This document shows positions 45,301 through 52,709 of a stretch of DNA of 64,000 nt, piece after piece. Under the pieces are notes generated by a model. It worked only from the letters and a program-made list of their open reading frames with translations. It did no database searches and had not been told where the DNA came from. A program made the position numbers and the translations under genes. This DNA comes from DAOULY01 sp034414595 (lineage in GTDB: Bacteria > Chloroflexota > Dehalococcoidia > SZUA-161 > JAUWZY01): assembly GCA_034414595.1 (NCBI GenBank), contig DAOULY010000016.1:310001-374000 (forward strand), in the 5' to 3' direction. How positions within the stretch are numbered: position 1 is the stretch's first letter; every line of letters begins with the position of its first letter.

Positions 45301-45469
45301 GCAGAGAATTTCTGAGGTGCCGCTGTTCTGGAGACATGGCCGCAGGAGCCTCCTTCTGGTCTACGGCTAGAACTGTCAGAACTGACCGAGCAGATGCCTC
45401 AGCAACCTCTCGCGCCTCGATTACGGCTTTCTCAAGGATATTTCTGAGTTCGCCATCTAGAATTGGCAC
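42305..45469 (-). CDS. pglX: BREX adenine-N6 DNA methyltransferase PglX (NVPY variant)
   Basis: 1,054 residues. The SAM-binding motif I is VMDPCCGSGHFLVAAF (about 271-286), and the catalytic motif IV is ATNVPYLGFKKQ (about residue 460), where most PglX have NPPY. A target-recognition region follows in the C-terminal half. PglX marks host DNA at a non-palindromic site so that BREX spares it. GTG 45469 is preceded by GGAGGG. The operon order brxC-pglX-pglZ is kept with short gaps. Confidence 0.92.
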   Translation of the reverse strand: MPILDGELRNILEKAVIEAREVAEASARSVLTVLAVDQKEAPAAMSPEQRHLRNSLRAKARQLGGGLMIGGISLLLEEIAYQQWHRMLFARFLAENSLLVHPTEGVPVTLHDCAELASEEGEPDLWGVAAKYANMMLPGIFASDDPSVQVRFAPEGRLKLESILTNLPLSIFTSDDGLGWIYQFWQSRRKDEVNSSGKKIGGADLAPVTQLFTEDYIVRFLLENSLGAWWTARHPDSPIVKTFAYLRFKENGKPAVGSFSGWPSKVAEVAVMDPCCGSGHFLVAAFNMLRRMRMEEEGISEVEAADAVIRDNLFGLEIDERCVQIATFALAFAAWKVGGYRDIPLPNVACTGIAVQGQLDTWAKLANGDENLRHTLHRLYSLFSMAPDLGSLINPTQVPVADRMFAPDYDQVAPILEKALAKERNQDDPVAAVFGLAAQGVARAAGYLSRQYTLVATNVPYLGFKKQHETIKRFCEQNNPQAKMDLATVFLERCRAFTVREGTYAVLTPQNWLFLGSYEGLRKKLLNEQEWQHVCWLGPGAFETVSGEVVKPAMVILSNRPASPGATFTGLDASELKTVSAKNTHLRKAPLEIIDQRQQLRNPDARILIGATTKAPLLSEYALSPRGIVTGDNERWVRCFWEFPYLPAGWRFFQEPAAKDQAFTGREHVINWIDKGKGMLRPGLGNPAYGRDGVGVNRMSQLACTMYTGELYDQGIAVIVPKEHKNLSAIWMFCQSPEFDAAIRRLDKKLGVTPATLLKVPFDLPHWQGVASRAGPMPEPHSNHPTQWLFDGNVLHTTEPLQVAVARLLGYRWPKQEPDLLDNYADRDGIVSLVPVVGEQSAAEHLRAFLAAAYGEQWSLKKQDELLALVGFGVKDLSEWIRDGFFVQHCRIFHNRPFIWHIWDGRKDGFSALVNYHRFDSTKLDKLIYTYLGAWIKQQREKSDAKEAGAEGRLVAALELQKRLEKIREGKSPFDIYIRWKSLDEQPIGWNPDLNDGVRLNIRPFVEAGVLRSKFVINWNKDRGKNLDGSERINDRHLTIAEKLAAQGSAKGKN

Positions 45470-45502
45470 TTTTCCCTCCGTGCCTTACGGTCTGATTTAT
45501 AC

Positions 45503-48500
45503 TTATATGATGACTGGGTTACCTGAAGAGATATGTTTCATAATTTCGCTTCTAAGTTCCTTCAAATAGGCGTCCACATCCGCCGATGATTTAAGGGTCA
45601 CAGATTTGACTTGAACACGAACGGCCTTGGGTTCAAGCAATTTGACTGCTTGCTGATGCGCCTTGGCTATACGAGCGGGCAAGGCAGCAAGATTGCTCTC
45701 CCAGACACTTAGAGGTATGTTATCCAAGGTACTCAAAACTTCTTCAACGGAGGAGACCTGGATTTGGGGAATGCTTCTCAGGTTGCAGTTCGTCAATATG
45801 GCTTTGCGGTCCTCTTCTTTGATAGCCTGCCAGGCTTCCATCTTCTCAAGCTGGCTAATCTCAGTCTCGTAAGTCTGCTTGTAGGATGAAAAGGCTTTTT
45901 GCAGTTCGCCACGCAGCAGATCCGTGACCTGAGTAATCAAGGGAGTTGCCGGGTTCGGTTCGGAGAGGAGAGTTCGGTCGGCTTGAATCGCCGCAATTTG
46001 AGACAGAATACCTGATCCGGCGTCCAGACCTTTAGCATGTTGGGACAGGCGCTGCAGATTCTCCCACTCCGGAATACGTTGTTCTTTCTTAGTCTTATCG
46101 GCGAGCCATTTGTTATAGTTATCTATAAGCTCCTGGTGCTTATCATATACAGCAATGAATTGTTCATTGCCAGTCAAGGCCTGAAGTTGGTCCAGGACAG
46201 CTAAGGACGGTTTCTCTGGTAACGGAGGAGCCCCGCTAACTTCACCAGCTAGCTCACTTAGTTTCTTTAATATAATTGGCACTACTTCTTCCTCTTCACC
46301 TGATGTGCATTTCAATCCCATGTCGGTTGCGAGTTTACGCATGCCTATGCGCTGTGCCGTTGAGATAGTGAAACCTTCCGAATAGAAGTCCATGGGGCCG
46401 ATCTGTCTCTGGTCAATCTGTTTAGCCGTCTTGATGGTTCTGTTGAGAGAAGCTCGTACTAACCCGTTGGCAATCAGCACCAGCAGTGCTCCATCGATGG
46501 CATCTTGGGGCCAGCCAAAAGGAGCCGCTAAGAAATGCTTGCGGATATCGGTGCCCTTCTTCCCACTAGGACCAATAAACGTACGTACACTCTTGCAGAC
46601 CGGATTTTGGTCAACCTCACCAGTCCATCCAATGGCAGAGATAGCATCGCTGGCCCCTTCTTGCGCGCGTTTAATCGCTTTCGGCCATTGTGCATTGTCG
46701 GCTGTGGCGAATTGCGTGAAAAGACGTGCCAGACCCGCTTCAGCGGCAAGTTTGATAGAGGTGGCTAAACTGCCTTCGGATATTTCTGTGCCGCCGCCTT
46801 GCAGAACCCTGGCACCAGCAATAATAGAGGCGATGATACTGTCCGCTTTAGCTTTAGCACTCAAGGCTCGCGACTGCATGGCTTGAGATGCCTCCAGCCC
46901 TTCTGGAGTGCTGGGAGTCGGCTTTGCTAGGATGCACTCATTGGCTGCCGCCTGGCTGGCCAATGCGTCTTTGAGGGTATCGGCACTCACCTTCGGCATA
47001 AAGACAAATACCGTAGGGCTTTCTACTCCAGCCGTCTGAGCATCGACCTGGACGCTCTTCTCTGAAGTTTCCCATTCGTCGCGAACCCAAATAGGAATTG
47101 AGTTTCCATCCGGCTTGGGAGCGTTACTGCCAAAACACAACTCATACTTCCTCGGAGTTTTGCTTTGCCCCTGGACAAGAGTCATCCCTTTCAATGCTCC
47201 ACCAAACGCTTTTCTAATTTCGGCAGCCCGATCACTGGCGATGCGGGTATCGTCGGCATGAATAGCTGCATAGCGCTTCTGGTAATCCACTTCCCATTCC
47301 GCACTCTCTCGGCTCTGTACTCGATACTCATTTCCGATAAGCATCAAATTCCCGGAATCGACTAGTTTCTGAAGGACGGCGGGGATTTGAGCGCGAAATG
47401 CTGCACTGTCAGCGGTCAAGTCCTCCACAAGAAGGTCGGCGAGGACACTGGCGGTAGCTTTCACTCCTGTTGCGCTTATCCCATCCGTAGGCAGTTTACC
47501 GATCAAAAAAACCAGAGCACAGAGCCTTGAACTTAGCCTGCCCTCATCGGTGCCATCGTTCAGTTGTTCAATAGCGAGGGCTATATCTCGTAGTAAAACG
47601 CCGGTCTGCATCATGCTCGTTTTCTGTTGGTCATAGACTATATCTGCTGGAATCACCATGCCTAGAGGCTGGTCAGCGGAAAATCTTGCTGCCTCGTGGA
47701 TGATTCTGAGTTGAGTCCTGAGTTGTCCTGCTTTACCAGCAATATCCACTGTTCTAAGAATCCTCTCCCAAAAACGGCGTCGGACTGGTAAAAGGGGATA
47801 ATCGGCAATTAAGTCCTGGGCATCAGCTGCACTAGAGCCTATTTTAGTTCCGGCAAGATGACGGTCGATCTCACCTTGGGCTTTGTCCAGAGTTGACTTG
47901 AGAGATTGTATCTTGTCCGGCTTCTTCTGAAGAACCACTTTACGGACCACGCGATCTACATCCGTGTCCGAAAGAGTAACACTAATCTTGAAACGGTCTT
48001 GAAGCTTCGCCAGCTGAGGGAAGGATGGCAATGCGGCCTGGCCGGTAGCTACAAACATTAACCGACTACCCAGACGTGCACAGCAAGTCTGAACGAGGTT
48101 CTGGACTCGGAGTGCACGCTCGCTATCATCTCCGATAAACTGTTGCATTTCATCCAGTATGAGCAGAGCACATGGCAGTTTGCCTGGCCTGTTACTTTCA
48201 ATCTGTAATACTTCCTCAAAGGTAGCTAATAACTCCTCGTCAGTTATATCTGAGACATTGGGGTACTGCTCCCTGAGCGACTTGAGTCCGTCCGCATCGG
48301 TCTCGGCGAATTCAGGGTAGATAGCTCTGAGACTTTGGATGACATGGGGAGACACATAGAAATTGTTCAGCTCCTTGGCAAAGTCTTTGCCTTTACCCTC
48401 TACACCAGCTTTGACCCTGTCGTAAAAGCCGTTCTGCTTGAGCCAGATTGAAAATTTGGCGATGGGAAATCTCTCCGGCAGCCCGGCACCTTGGAAAGCC

Positions 48501-48958
48501 GTCGCCAAAACGGCCAATCTCACGCTGTCACCAGCCGAAGCTCCCATTGTGCCTGCTGCTGACCATAAGCCACCTTCTTGTTTGCCCACAGTGGACAGCT
48601 CTTTCAATAAGTCCGAAATCTCCAACGGGAGTCTAACCAGGCTTCTGGCACTGGCTCCGTCCGGTAACTGCACGTCTTGCCACAAATACTCCAGAACTCT
48701 GACGAAGTGTGACTTCCCACTGCCGTAGAAGCCGCTTACCCATACGGCAGATTGTTCAGCCTTATCTCGATTCGAAAGGTAGGCCGAAAGAATGCGTTCA
48801 AGCCCTTTGCTGTATTCGCCTTCGCAAACGAAAGACGATAATTCCCAACGTAGGACGTCCCATTCGTTTTGAGAGCGCGGGATGTGTATCTTAGCCACAC
48901 CTTCATTCGGGATTGTGAAAGTGGTTGGGTCGGTAAGAAATACGTCACGGTTCTTCAT
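45503..48958 (-). CDS. brxC: BREX large ATPase BrxC
   Basis: 1,151 residues. The N-terminal P-loop ATPase has Walker A SGFYGSGKSHF (about 75-85) and Walker B ALLILDEMQQFIGD (about 255-270). The rest is long, helical and predicted to form coiled coils (AQGEIDRHLAGTK, YKQTYETEISQLEKMEAW). BrxC is the DUF499/COG1483-type motor essential to BREX. ATG 48958 follows GTGAGGTGAAG by two bases and lies seven bases after the brxB stop; upstream codons inside brxB are discounted. Confidence 0.93.
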   Translation of the reverse strand: MKNRDVFLTDPTTFTIPNEGVAKIHIPRSQNEWDVLRWELSSFVCEGEYSKGLERILSAYLSNRDKAEQSAVWVSGFYGSGKSHFVRVLEYLWQDVQLPDGASARSLVRLPLEISDLLKELSTVGKQEGGLWSAAGTMGASAGDSVRLAVLATAFQGAGLPERFPIAKFSIWLKQNGFYDRVKAGVEGKGKDFAKELNNFYVSPHVIQSLRAIYPEFAETDADGLKSLREQYPNVSDITDEELLATFEEVLQIESNRPGKLPCALLILDEMQQFIGDDSERALRVQNLVQTCCARLGSRLMFVATGQAALPSFPQLAKLQDRFKISVTLSDTDVDRVVRKVVLQKKPDKIQSLKSTLDKAQGEIDRHLAGTKIGSSAADAQDLIADYPLLPVRRRFWERILRTVDIAGKAGQLRTQLRIIHEAARFSADQPLGMVIPADIVYDQQKTSMMQTGVLLRDIALAIEQLNDGTDEGRLSSRLCALVFLIGKLPTDGISATGVKATASVLADLLVEDLTADSAAFRAQIPAVLQKLVDSGNLMLIGNEYRVQSRESAEWEVDYQKRYAAIHADDTRIASDRAAEIRKAFGGALKGMTLVQGQSKTPRKYELCFGSNAPKPDGNSIPIWVRDEWETSEKSVQVDAQTAGVESPTVFVFMPKVSADTLKDALASQAAANECILAKPTPSTPEGLEASQAMQSRALSAKAKADSIIASIIAGARVLQGGGTEISEGSLATSIKLAAEAGLARLFTQFATADNAQWPKAIKRAQEGASDAISAIGWTGEVDQNPVCKSVRTFIGPSGKKGTDIRKHFLAAPFGWPQDAIDGALLVLIANGLVRASLNRTIKTAKQIDQRQIGPMDFYSEGFTISTAQRIGMRKLATDMGLKCTSGEEEEVVPIILKKLSELAGEVSGAPPLPEKPSLAVLDQLQALTGNEQFIAVYDKHQELIDNYNKWLADKTKKEQRIPEWENLQRLSQHAKGLDAGSGILSQIAAIQADRTLLSEPNPATPLITQVTDLLRGELQKAFSSYKQTYETEISQLEKMEAWQAIKEEDRKAILTNCNLRSIPQIQVSSVEEVLSTLDNIPLSVWESNLAALPARIAKAHQQAVKLLEPKAVRVQVKSVTLKSSADVDAYLKELRSEIMKHISSGNPVII

Positions 48959-48965
48959 CTTCACC

Positions 48966-49517
48966 TCACTTTGCATCATCAGCACTGAGCGGCAATGCGA
49001 GATAATTCCAGCCGTCACGTGCATCGAGCAGGCGATAATTATGCCCTTCATGCTTTCCCGGGAAAAACAGCACCAATCTGCCCTTAATGGATGTAGCCAC
49101 CCTCTCCATGATGACTGATGCCCTCGTTAAACCATAAAGAGATGCTATTCCTGTAATTGCGACCACTGTGTTGTCATCAACGTCTGGGGCTGATAGACCC
49201 TCAAAGACTAATCTAACCACGTACTCGGTGAAATCACTCAATGCCAGGTCAAGAAGGTCTGGTTGCTGAAAGTATGATTCACGGTACTCTTGAGAGGCCA
49301 TCCATTTTGCGAAGGTATCAGTCAGGTCAATAAGCTTCCAACCGTGCCCAGCATTCTTGGTGGCTGATTCGAAGTCTGACAGATGTAGGCGAAGCCGGCG
49401 CTCTTGACTGGGGTTATAAATGGCAAACCAGGTTTTCTGCAGGCCAGCCAAAGAGGGATCCCAACGCGCCCGAACTTGAGCCTCGTAAATTCGTTTGAGT
49501 TCCTCTATTTCACTCAA
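48966..49517 (-). CDS. brxB: BREX protein BrxB (DUF1788)
   Basis: 183 residues that match DUF1788 along the whole length: WFAIYNPSQERRLRLHLSDF, AGHGWKLIDLTDTFAKWM, GRLVLFFPGKHEGHNYRLLD and ARDGWNYLALPL at the end. Its role in BREX is unknown but it is needed for defence. It overlaps brxA by four bases. Confidence 0.94.
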   Translation of the reverse strand: MSEIEELKRIYEAQVRARWDPSLAGLQKTWFAIYNPSQERRLRLHLSDFESATKNAGHGWKLIDLTDTFAKWMASQEYRESYFQQPDLLDLALSDFTEYVVRLVFEGLSAPDVDDNTVVAITGIASLYGLTRASVIMERVATSIKGRLVLFFPGKHEGHNYRLLDARDGWNYLALPLSADDAK

Positions 49518-50278
49518 GCCTCAACCCTCAGAAGATACCTGAAATTGATCTCTGTCACGTTTCCGGAATGTTTATATTCTAACCATCCTTGCTTTGCCGC
49601 AGCGATGGCAAGGTCATGAAGCACATGAACAGGTGCACATAGCAAGCGAGACCAGAACGTGTCGAACAGACCATCACCTCTTTCACCGCATAGATAACCT
49701 AGAAATAGGGCGTAAGCGGTGCTAGTTGGATAAAACCGAGGTACGGAGCGAATCTTCTTCATCTTTCCTTCGAGGTGTCCCGATTGTTGCCATGATGAAG
49801 CAGCCCGTCGGGCGATACCTGCAACAATAGGATTGTATCTACCATTGAATTGTTCATCGACTGCCTTCGAGATTGCGCTTGTGGTAACTTCAGTCCCAAC
49901 TGGGGCAGACATCACTAGGTTGGCTGACGCACGAAGGAGTGGGTCTCTGGCTATTGCACACAGTAGTGCAAGCATCGGCTGTGCTTCTGGTTGAAGATCC
50001 CAAAGGTCTCGAAGGGCTCGAAAGAGCATGATTCCAGAATTTAGTCCATACAACGCTCTAAGCCGGCGAAAAGCCTCCCGGCGGGTCACCTCGGTCGGCT
50101 TGAGTAAGACATTCTGCTCCAAAATGGCAAAATGATAGTCTTCGGGGCGTGCTGAAGCAGGAACCGAAACTAAGAGCAGCCTCAATTCGGAAAGCATCAT
50201 AGTTCTGCTGGCATGCGCTCCCATCCCGTCAACGATGAATCCGTAAGTTAAGGAGTCTTGGGGTATCATTATCGACAT
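49514..50278 (-). CDS. brxA: BREX protein BrxA (DUF1819-like)
   Basis: 254 residues. The C-terminal half shows the DUF1819 pattern: RRAASSWQQSGHLEGK, PTSTAYALFLGYLCGERGDG, FDTFWSRLLCAP and AAKQGWLEYKHSGNVTEINF. The N-terminal part (LRLLLVSVPASARPEDYHF, FRALRDLWDL) is helical. BrxA is a small DNA-binding protein of BREX. It follows the DndC-like gene by 13 bases, which makes that gene part of the same operon. Confidence 0.85.
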   Translation of the reverse strand: MSIMIPQDSLTYGFIVDGMGAHASRTMMLSELRLLLVSVPASARPEDYHFAILEQNVLLKPTEVTRREAFRRLRALYGLNSGIMLFRALRDLWDLQPEAQPMLALLCAIARDPLLRASANLVMSAPVGTEVTTSAISKAVDEQFNGRYNPIVAGIARRAASSWQQSGHLEGKMKKIRSVPRFYPTSTAYALFLGYLCGERGDGLFDTFWSRLLCAPVHVLHDLAIAAAKQGWLEYKHSGNVTEINFRYLLRVEA

Positions 50279-50291
50279 TGTTCAGATTTCC

Positions 50292-51593
50292 CTATTCACC
50301 ATGGCTTGGTTCAATCAGACGATAGGCTATTCTTGTTAAACTTGAATAGACTGTCGGTGCTTCATCGACTGAAACCAATTTGGCACCACTAAATGGCATT
50401 GCCCCAAGCCTCTTTCTGCAACCGCCACTGAGGTCAAAGTCCGAGATTACAGTGACGACCTTCCCCGGGAGTTCAAAAACAAACTGCCTCAGGTTATTGT
50501 CGTTATTCGTACCCGAATCCCTCTCCAGCAACTGCCGGACGTAGTTCAGCTCAGCAGCACTAATCAGTTCGGTGTTCACGTTCCCTTGAATCGCAAGTAA
50601 TCTTTGAAGAATCTCACGGCGAGTGCGAAGCAAGAATCCACTGAACCGCGTTCCTATTCTGAAGCACTGAGGTAACCCCTGATTATCTTCTTGCCGAATG
50701 CGATAAAGCCAGTCCCGGAAGTCCAGTAGCTCAGTCAACCACTGCTCACCGTTCCGGATGTAGTTCTCCATTGAACGGTCTCTACGTACTACGGTGCACA
50801 CCCAGCAGCCAAACCGAGATTTGCCGCAACTTTGCGTCCCAGTGTCTATCACAAAGGGGCATTCCCCTGCGCTACAGGCATTCCCGTACATCTCCAGCAA
50901 ATCCAGATTATCGCCACCCCAGGGGTTTGGGACTTGCAGCAAATAAGCCCACACGTCATTGTCCGACAAGTCGGCAATTGGAGTAAAAACAAATGTGTTT
51001 GGCAAAATATGATTTCGCACGCGTCTACCATTGTCGTAATTCTTCATCGAACTAGCTCGATTGGACGACTCGGCTTTTCGGGTGCCCAAGACAATAATCG
51101 TCTCACCGCGGGTACCGACGGCGTCTGCGATGTACTGGTTCGTTGGTCTTATCTTTAGCCGCTTTGTGCACCACCGAAACCAGCGATTCGGTGAAGGATA
51201 CCCCTTCCCAATCAGATTCACCCAAAAGCGGTCCTCCATGCTTGGATTCACCTTCATCACTTGAAAAAGGTCTGGATTATGTTGGTAAAGCGACCGTTTC
51301 CCCCATTCCTCTATTCTTGTCAATTGCTCATCTACATGCTCAGCAATTGATGGGTTTTCCACAAGAGTGTCATTACAGAGCACATGAATTTCTTTATTTA
51401 ATCTCTCTTTCGGAAGAGAACCCAATGAGTAGAAGACTAGTTGTAAAAGAGCCGTGCTATCTTTGCCTCCGGAGAAGCAAACAACCCATGGCATCTTGTC
51501 TTCCAAATACTGCTGCCTGATCGCCAGCTCGATTTCTTCAGCTAAGTTTTTATATTTTACGGATGTTATTATTTCGACTGCGGTACTGCTCAT
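50292..51593 (-). CDS. DndC-like PP-loop sulfurtransferase (BrxP / PAPS-reductase type)
   Basis: 433 residues. The PP-loop CFSGGKDSTALLQLVF (about 39-54) binds ATP. WVNLIGKGYPSPNRWFRWCTKRLKI (key residues WFRWCT, about 125-155), VLGTRKAESSNR and the cysteine-rich SAGECPF and CGKSRFGCWVCTVVRRDRS (about 240-275) are all hallmarks of DndC, which activates DNA for phosphorothioate sulfur insertion with a [4Fe-4S] cluster. Genes for DndA, DndD or DndE are not nearby, so sulfur would have to come from a cysteine desulfurase elsewhere. It heads a BREX operon that also has pglX, an unusual combination. The start overlaps the upstream winged-helix gene by one base (TAATG). Confidence 0.9.
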   Translation of the reverse strand: MSSTAVEIITSVKYKNLAEEIELAIRQQYLEDKMPWVVCFSGGKDSTALLQLVFYSLGSLPKERLNKEIHVLCNDTLVENPSIAEHVDEQLTRIEEWGKRSLYQHNPDLFQVMKVNPSMEDRFWVNLIGKGYPSPNRWFRWCTKRLKIRPTNQYIADAVGTRGETIIVLGTRKAESSNRASSMKNYDNGRRVRNHILPNTFVFTPIADLSDNDVWAYLLQVPNPWGGDNLDLLEMYGNACSAGECPFVIDTGTQSCGKSRFGCWVCTVVRRDRSMENYIRNGEQWLTELLDFRDWLYRIRQEDNQGLPQCFRIGTRFSGFLLRTRREILQRLLAIQGNVNTELISAAELNYVRQLLERDSGTNNDNNLRQFVFELPGKVVTVISDFDLSGGCRKRLGAMPFSGAKLVSVDEAPTVYSSLTRIAYRLIEPSHGE

Positions 51594-51853
51594 TACGAAT
51601 CCTTGCGAGCCTTTGTTTTCGTGTCATTGCTTCTAGCCGAAGTTTGACGGCTCAGAAAGTAGATCCGGGCTGGTCCAACTTGACGGTGGTACACTTCCCC
51701 GCCTTCCTCAAGTGCGGTCAGAAAACCGGCCATGAACTGCCGATTCAAACCGAGTCGCGAAGCAAGGTCTTTAACACTCAGGCCTGGTTCCTTGGACAAA
51801 ATCTGTTTGATCTTGTGAGTAGAATTCTCTTTAGTTGTCTCATCTGTAATCAT
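51593..51853 (-). CDS. Small winged-helix regulator of the BREX operon
   Basis: 86 residues. ITDETTKENSTHKIKQILSK leads to a wHTH core (GLSVKDLASRLGLNRQFMAG, about 24-43), a wing (GGEVYHRQVGPARIYFLS) and a basic tail. It overlaps the DndC-like start by one base and is the first gene of the operon, with a TATAAT box about 35 bases before it, so autoregulation is likely. An open frame extends upstream to 52030, but that part is not conserved-looking and crosses the promoter. Possible alternative role: DNA-binding partner of the DndC-like protein. Confidence 0.75.
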   Translation of the reverse strand: MITDETTKENSTHKIKQILSKEPGLSVKDLASRLGLNRQFMAGFLTALEEGGEVYHRQVGPARIYFLSRQTSARSNDTKTKARKDS

Positions 51854-51887
51854 TAGAACACACCCTTGAACTAATGATAGTGATAAC

Positions 51888-51893
51888 ATTATA
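51888..51893 (-). promoter_or_regulatory. Likely -10 box of the BREX operon
   Basis: On the minus strand GTAGTATAATG contains a perfect TATAAT 35 bases before the winged-helix start codon. The -35 region is weak (TTAATT about 18 bases upstream). The TGATAGTGATAAC stretch between the box and the start could be an operator. Confidence 0.5.
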
Positions 51894-52169
51894 CTACTTG
51901 GCAGGGTTAGAATTAAAGACCAGACAAGGCTAATTTGGGAGAGTCCCGATGCCAATTGAAAACTATGCCGGAAAAACGTTCGTGGTATTTCTGGACATAT
52001 AGAATGCCAGGTAGTTCTAGGTATCGTCACCTTAAGTTAGGCATGGCCTAGATGGTAATGAGCAACAGAGCTCGAATTCCTGTTCCCACGGAACTTTTCG
52101 CTCATATGCCGTATTTATGCAAGACTGATCGGGGCAGGTTGAATTCGGGAAGGTCTCGGAAATCTGTAG

Positions 52170-52338
52170 TATAATAAATATGGAACTTTAACAACAGAGT
52201 CATATCTTCTGCCTTGGGCTTTGGGTGGCGGCCTTGGTGACTCTCCCGGTGGCTCTGAAATGGATTCTGTGGTGCCAGAATCAGCCAAGGTTAGACGGTT
52301 CGAATCCCGACAATGTCGTCCGAAGGGGGGTGATAATT
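52170..52338 (+). ncRNA. Possible structured leader or small RNA with own promoter
   Basis: A TATAAT (52170-52175) on the plus strand opens a 160-base stretch without conserved coding. GATTCTG-TGGTGC-CAGAATC (about 52262-52281) forms a strong hairpin, and CTTGG before it can pair with CCAAG after it, extending the stem. A GGTTCGAATCC T-loop-like string follows, but no tRNA folds. The stretch ends in GGGGGGTGATAATT, a strong ribosome site for the small ORF at 52339. It lies between two divergent defence operons. Confidence 0.35.
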
Positions 52339-52437
52339 ATGAAGCAGACACTCACTGTCAGCCTGTATTTTCTCATCCTAGTAGGGGACATCGCCATGGC
52401 GTTCAATGCCCAAAGCAGAGGGTATGACCTTCTTTAG
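52339..52437 (+). CDS. 32-residue hydrophobic peptide with strong ribosome site
   Basis: ATG 52339 follows GGGGGGTGATAATT and encodes MKQTLTVSLYFLILVGDIAM plus 12 polar residues ending GYDLL. One membrane-spanning segment is likely. Small hydrophobic peptides of this kind act as type I toxins or signalling peptides, but the sequence matches none I know. Confidence 0.35.
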   Translation: MKQTLTVSLYFLILVGDIAMAFNAQSRGYDLL

Positions 52438-52709
52438 TGTTAGCACAGCGGCGAAGTATGCTGATAAGCCAAATGTCCTCAGCCGATGAAGCCGCATGTC
52501 AAAAACTCTTTCAACTTGGATTGCCAGCAGAAGCGCTTAACTTATTGCTAATGGTAAGAGGTTCGGATTCCCCCCAACTCGGGGAGTTAGGCTGGAGTGG
52601 AACCGGACAGATTGAACGCTCCGTCATAATGTTCGACAAGGTAACAAAACATGCTTTCAAGCTTGTAGCCGGTGCTACCTTTTTTAACCGAAAACGTAGT
52701 TGCTAAGTT
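52438..52709. other. Region between small ORF and nuclease gene
   Basis: An 89-codon plus-strand frame (52437-52706) is present but has no ribosome site and no recognisable family. CCCCCCAACTCGGGGAG (about 52569-52585) can form a small hairpin. Nothing else was seen. Confidence 0.3.

Noticed and set aside
42305..51593. Type I restriction-modification or complete Dnd system
   Set aside because: No HsdS/HsdR and no DndA, DndD or DndE; PglZ, BrxA, BrxB, BrxC and BrxL identify the operon as BREX.
52218..52325. tRNA-like sequence with GGTTCGAATCC
   Set aside because: GGGTGGC and GTCGTCC could pair as an acceptor, but the T-loop string has no matching 5-bp stem and spacing to the acceptor is wrong; no cloverleaf forms.
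52437..52706. 89-codon plus-strand ORF
   Set aside because: No Shine-Dalgarno, no recognisable domain, and composition does not look coding.
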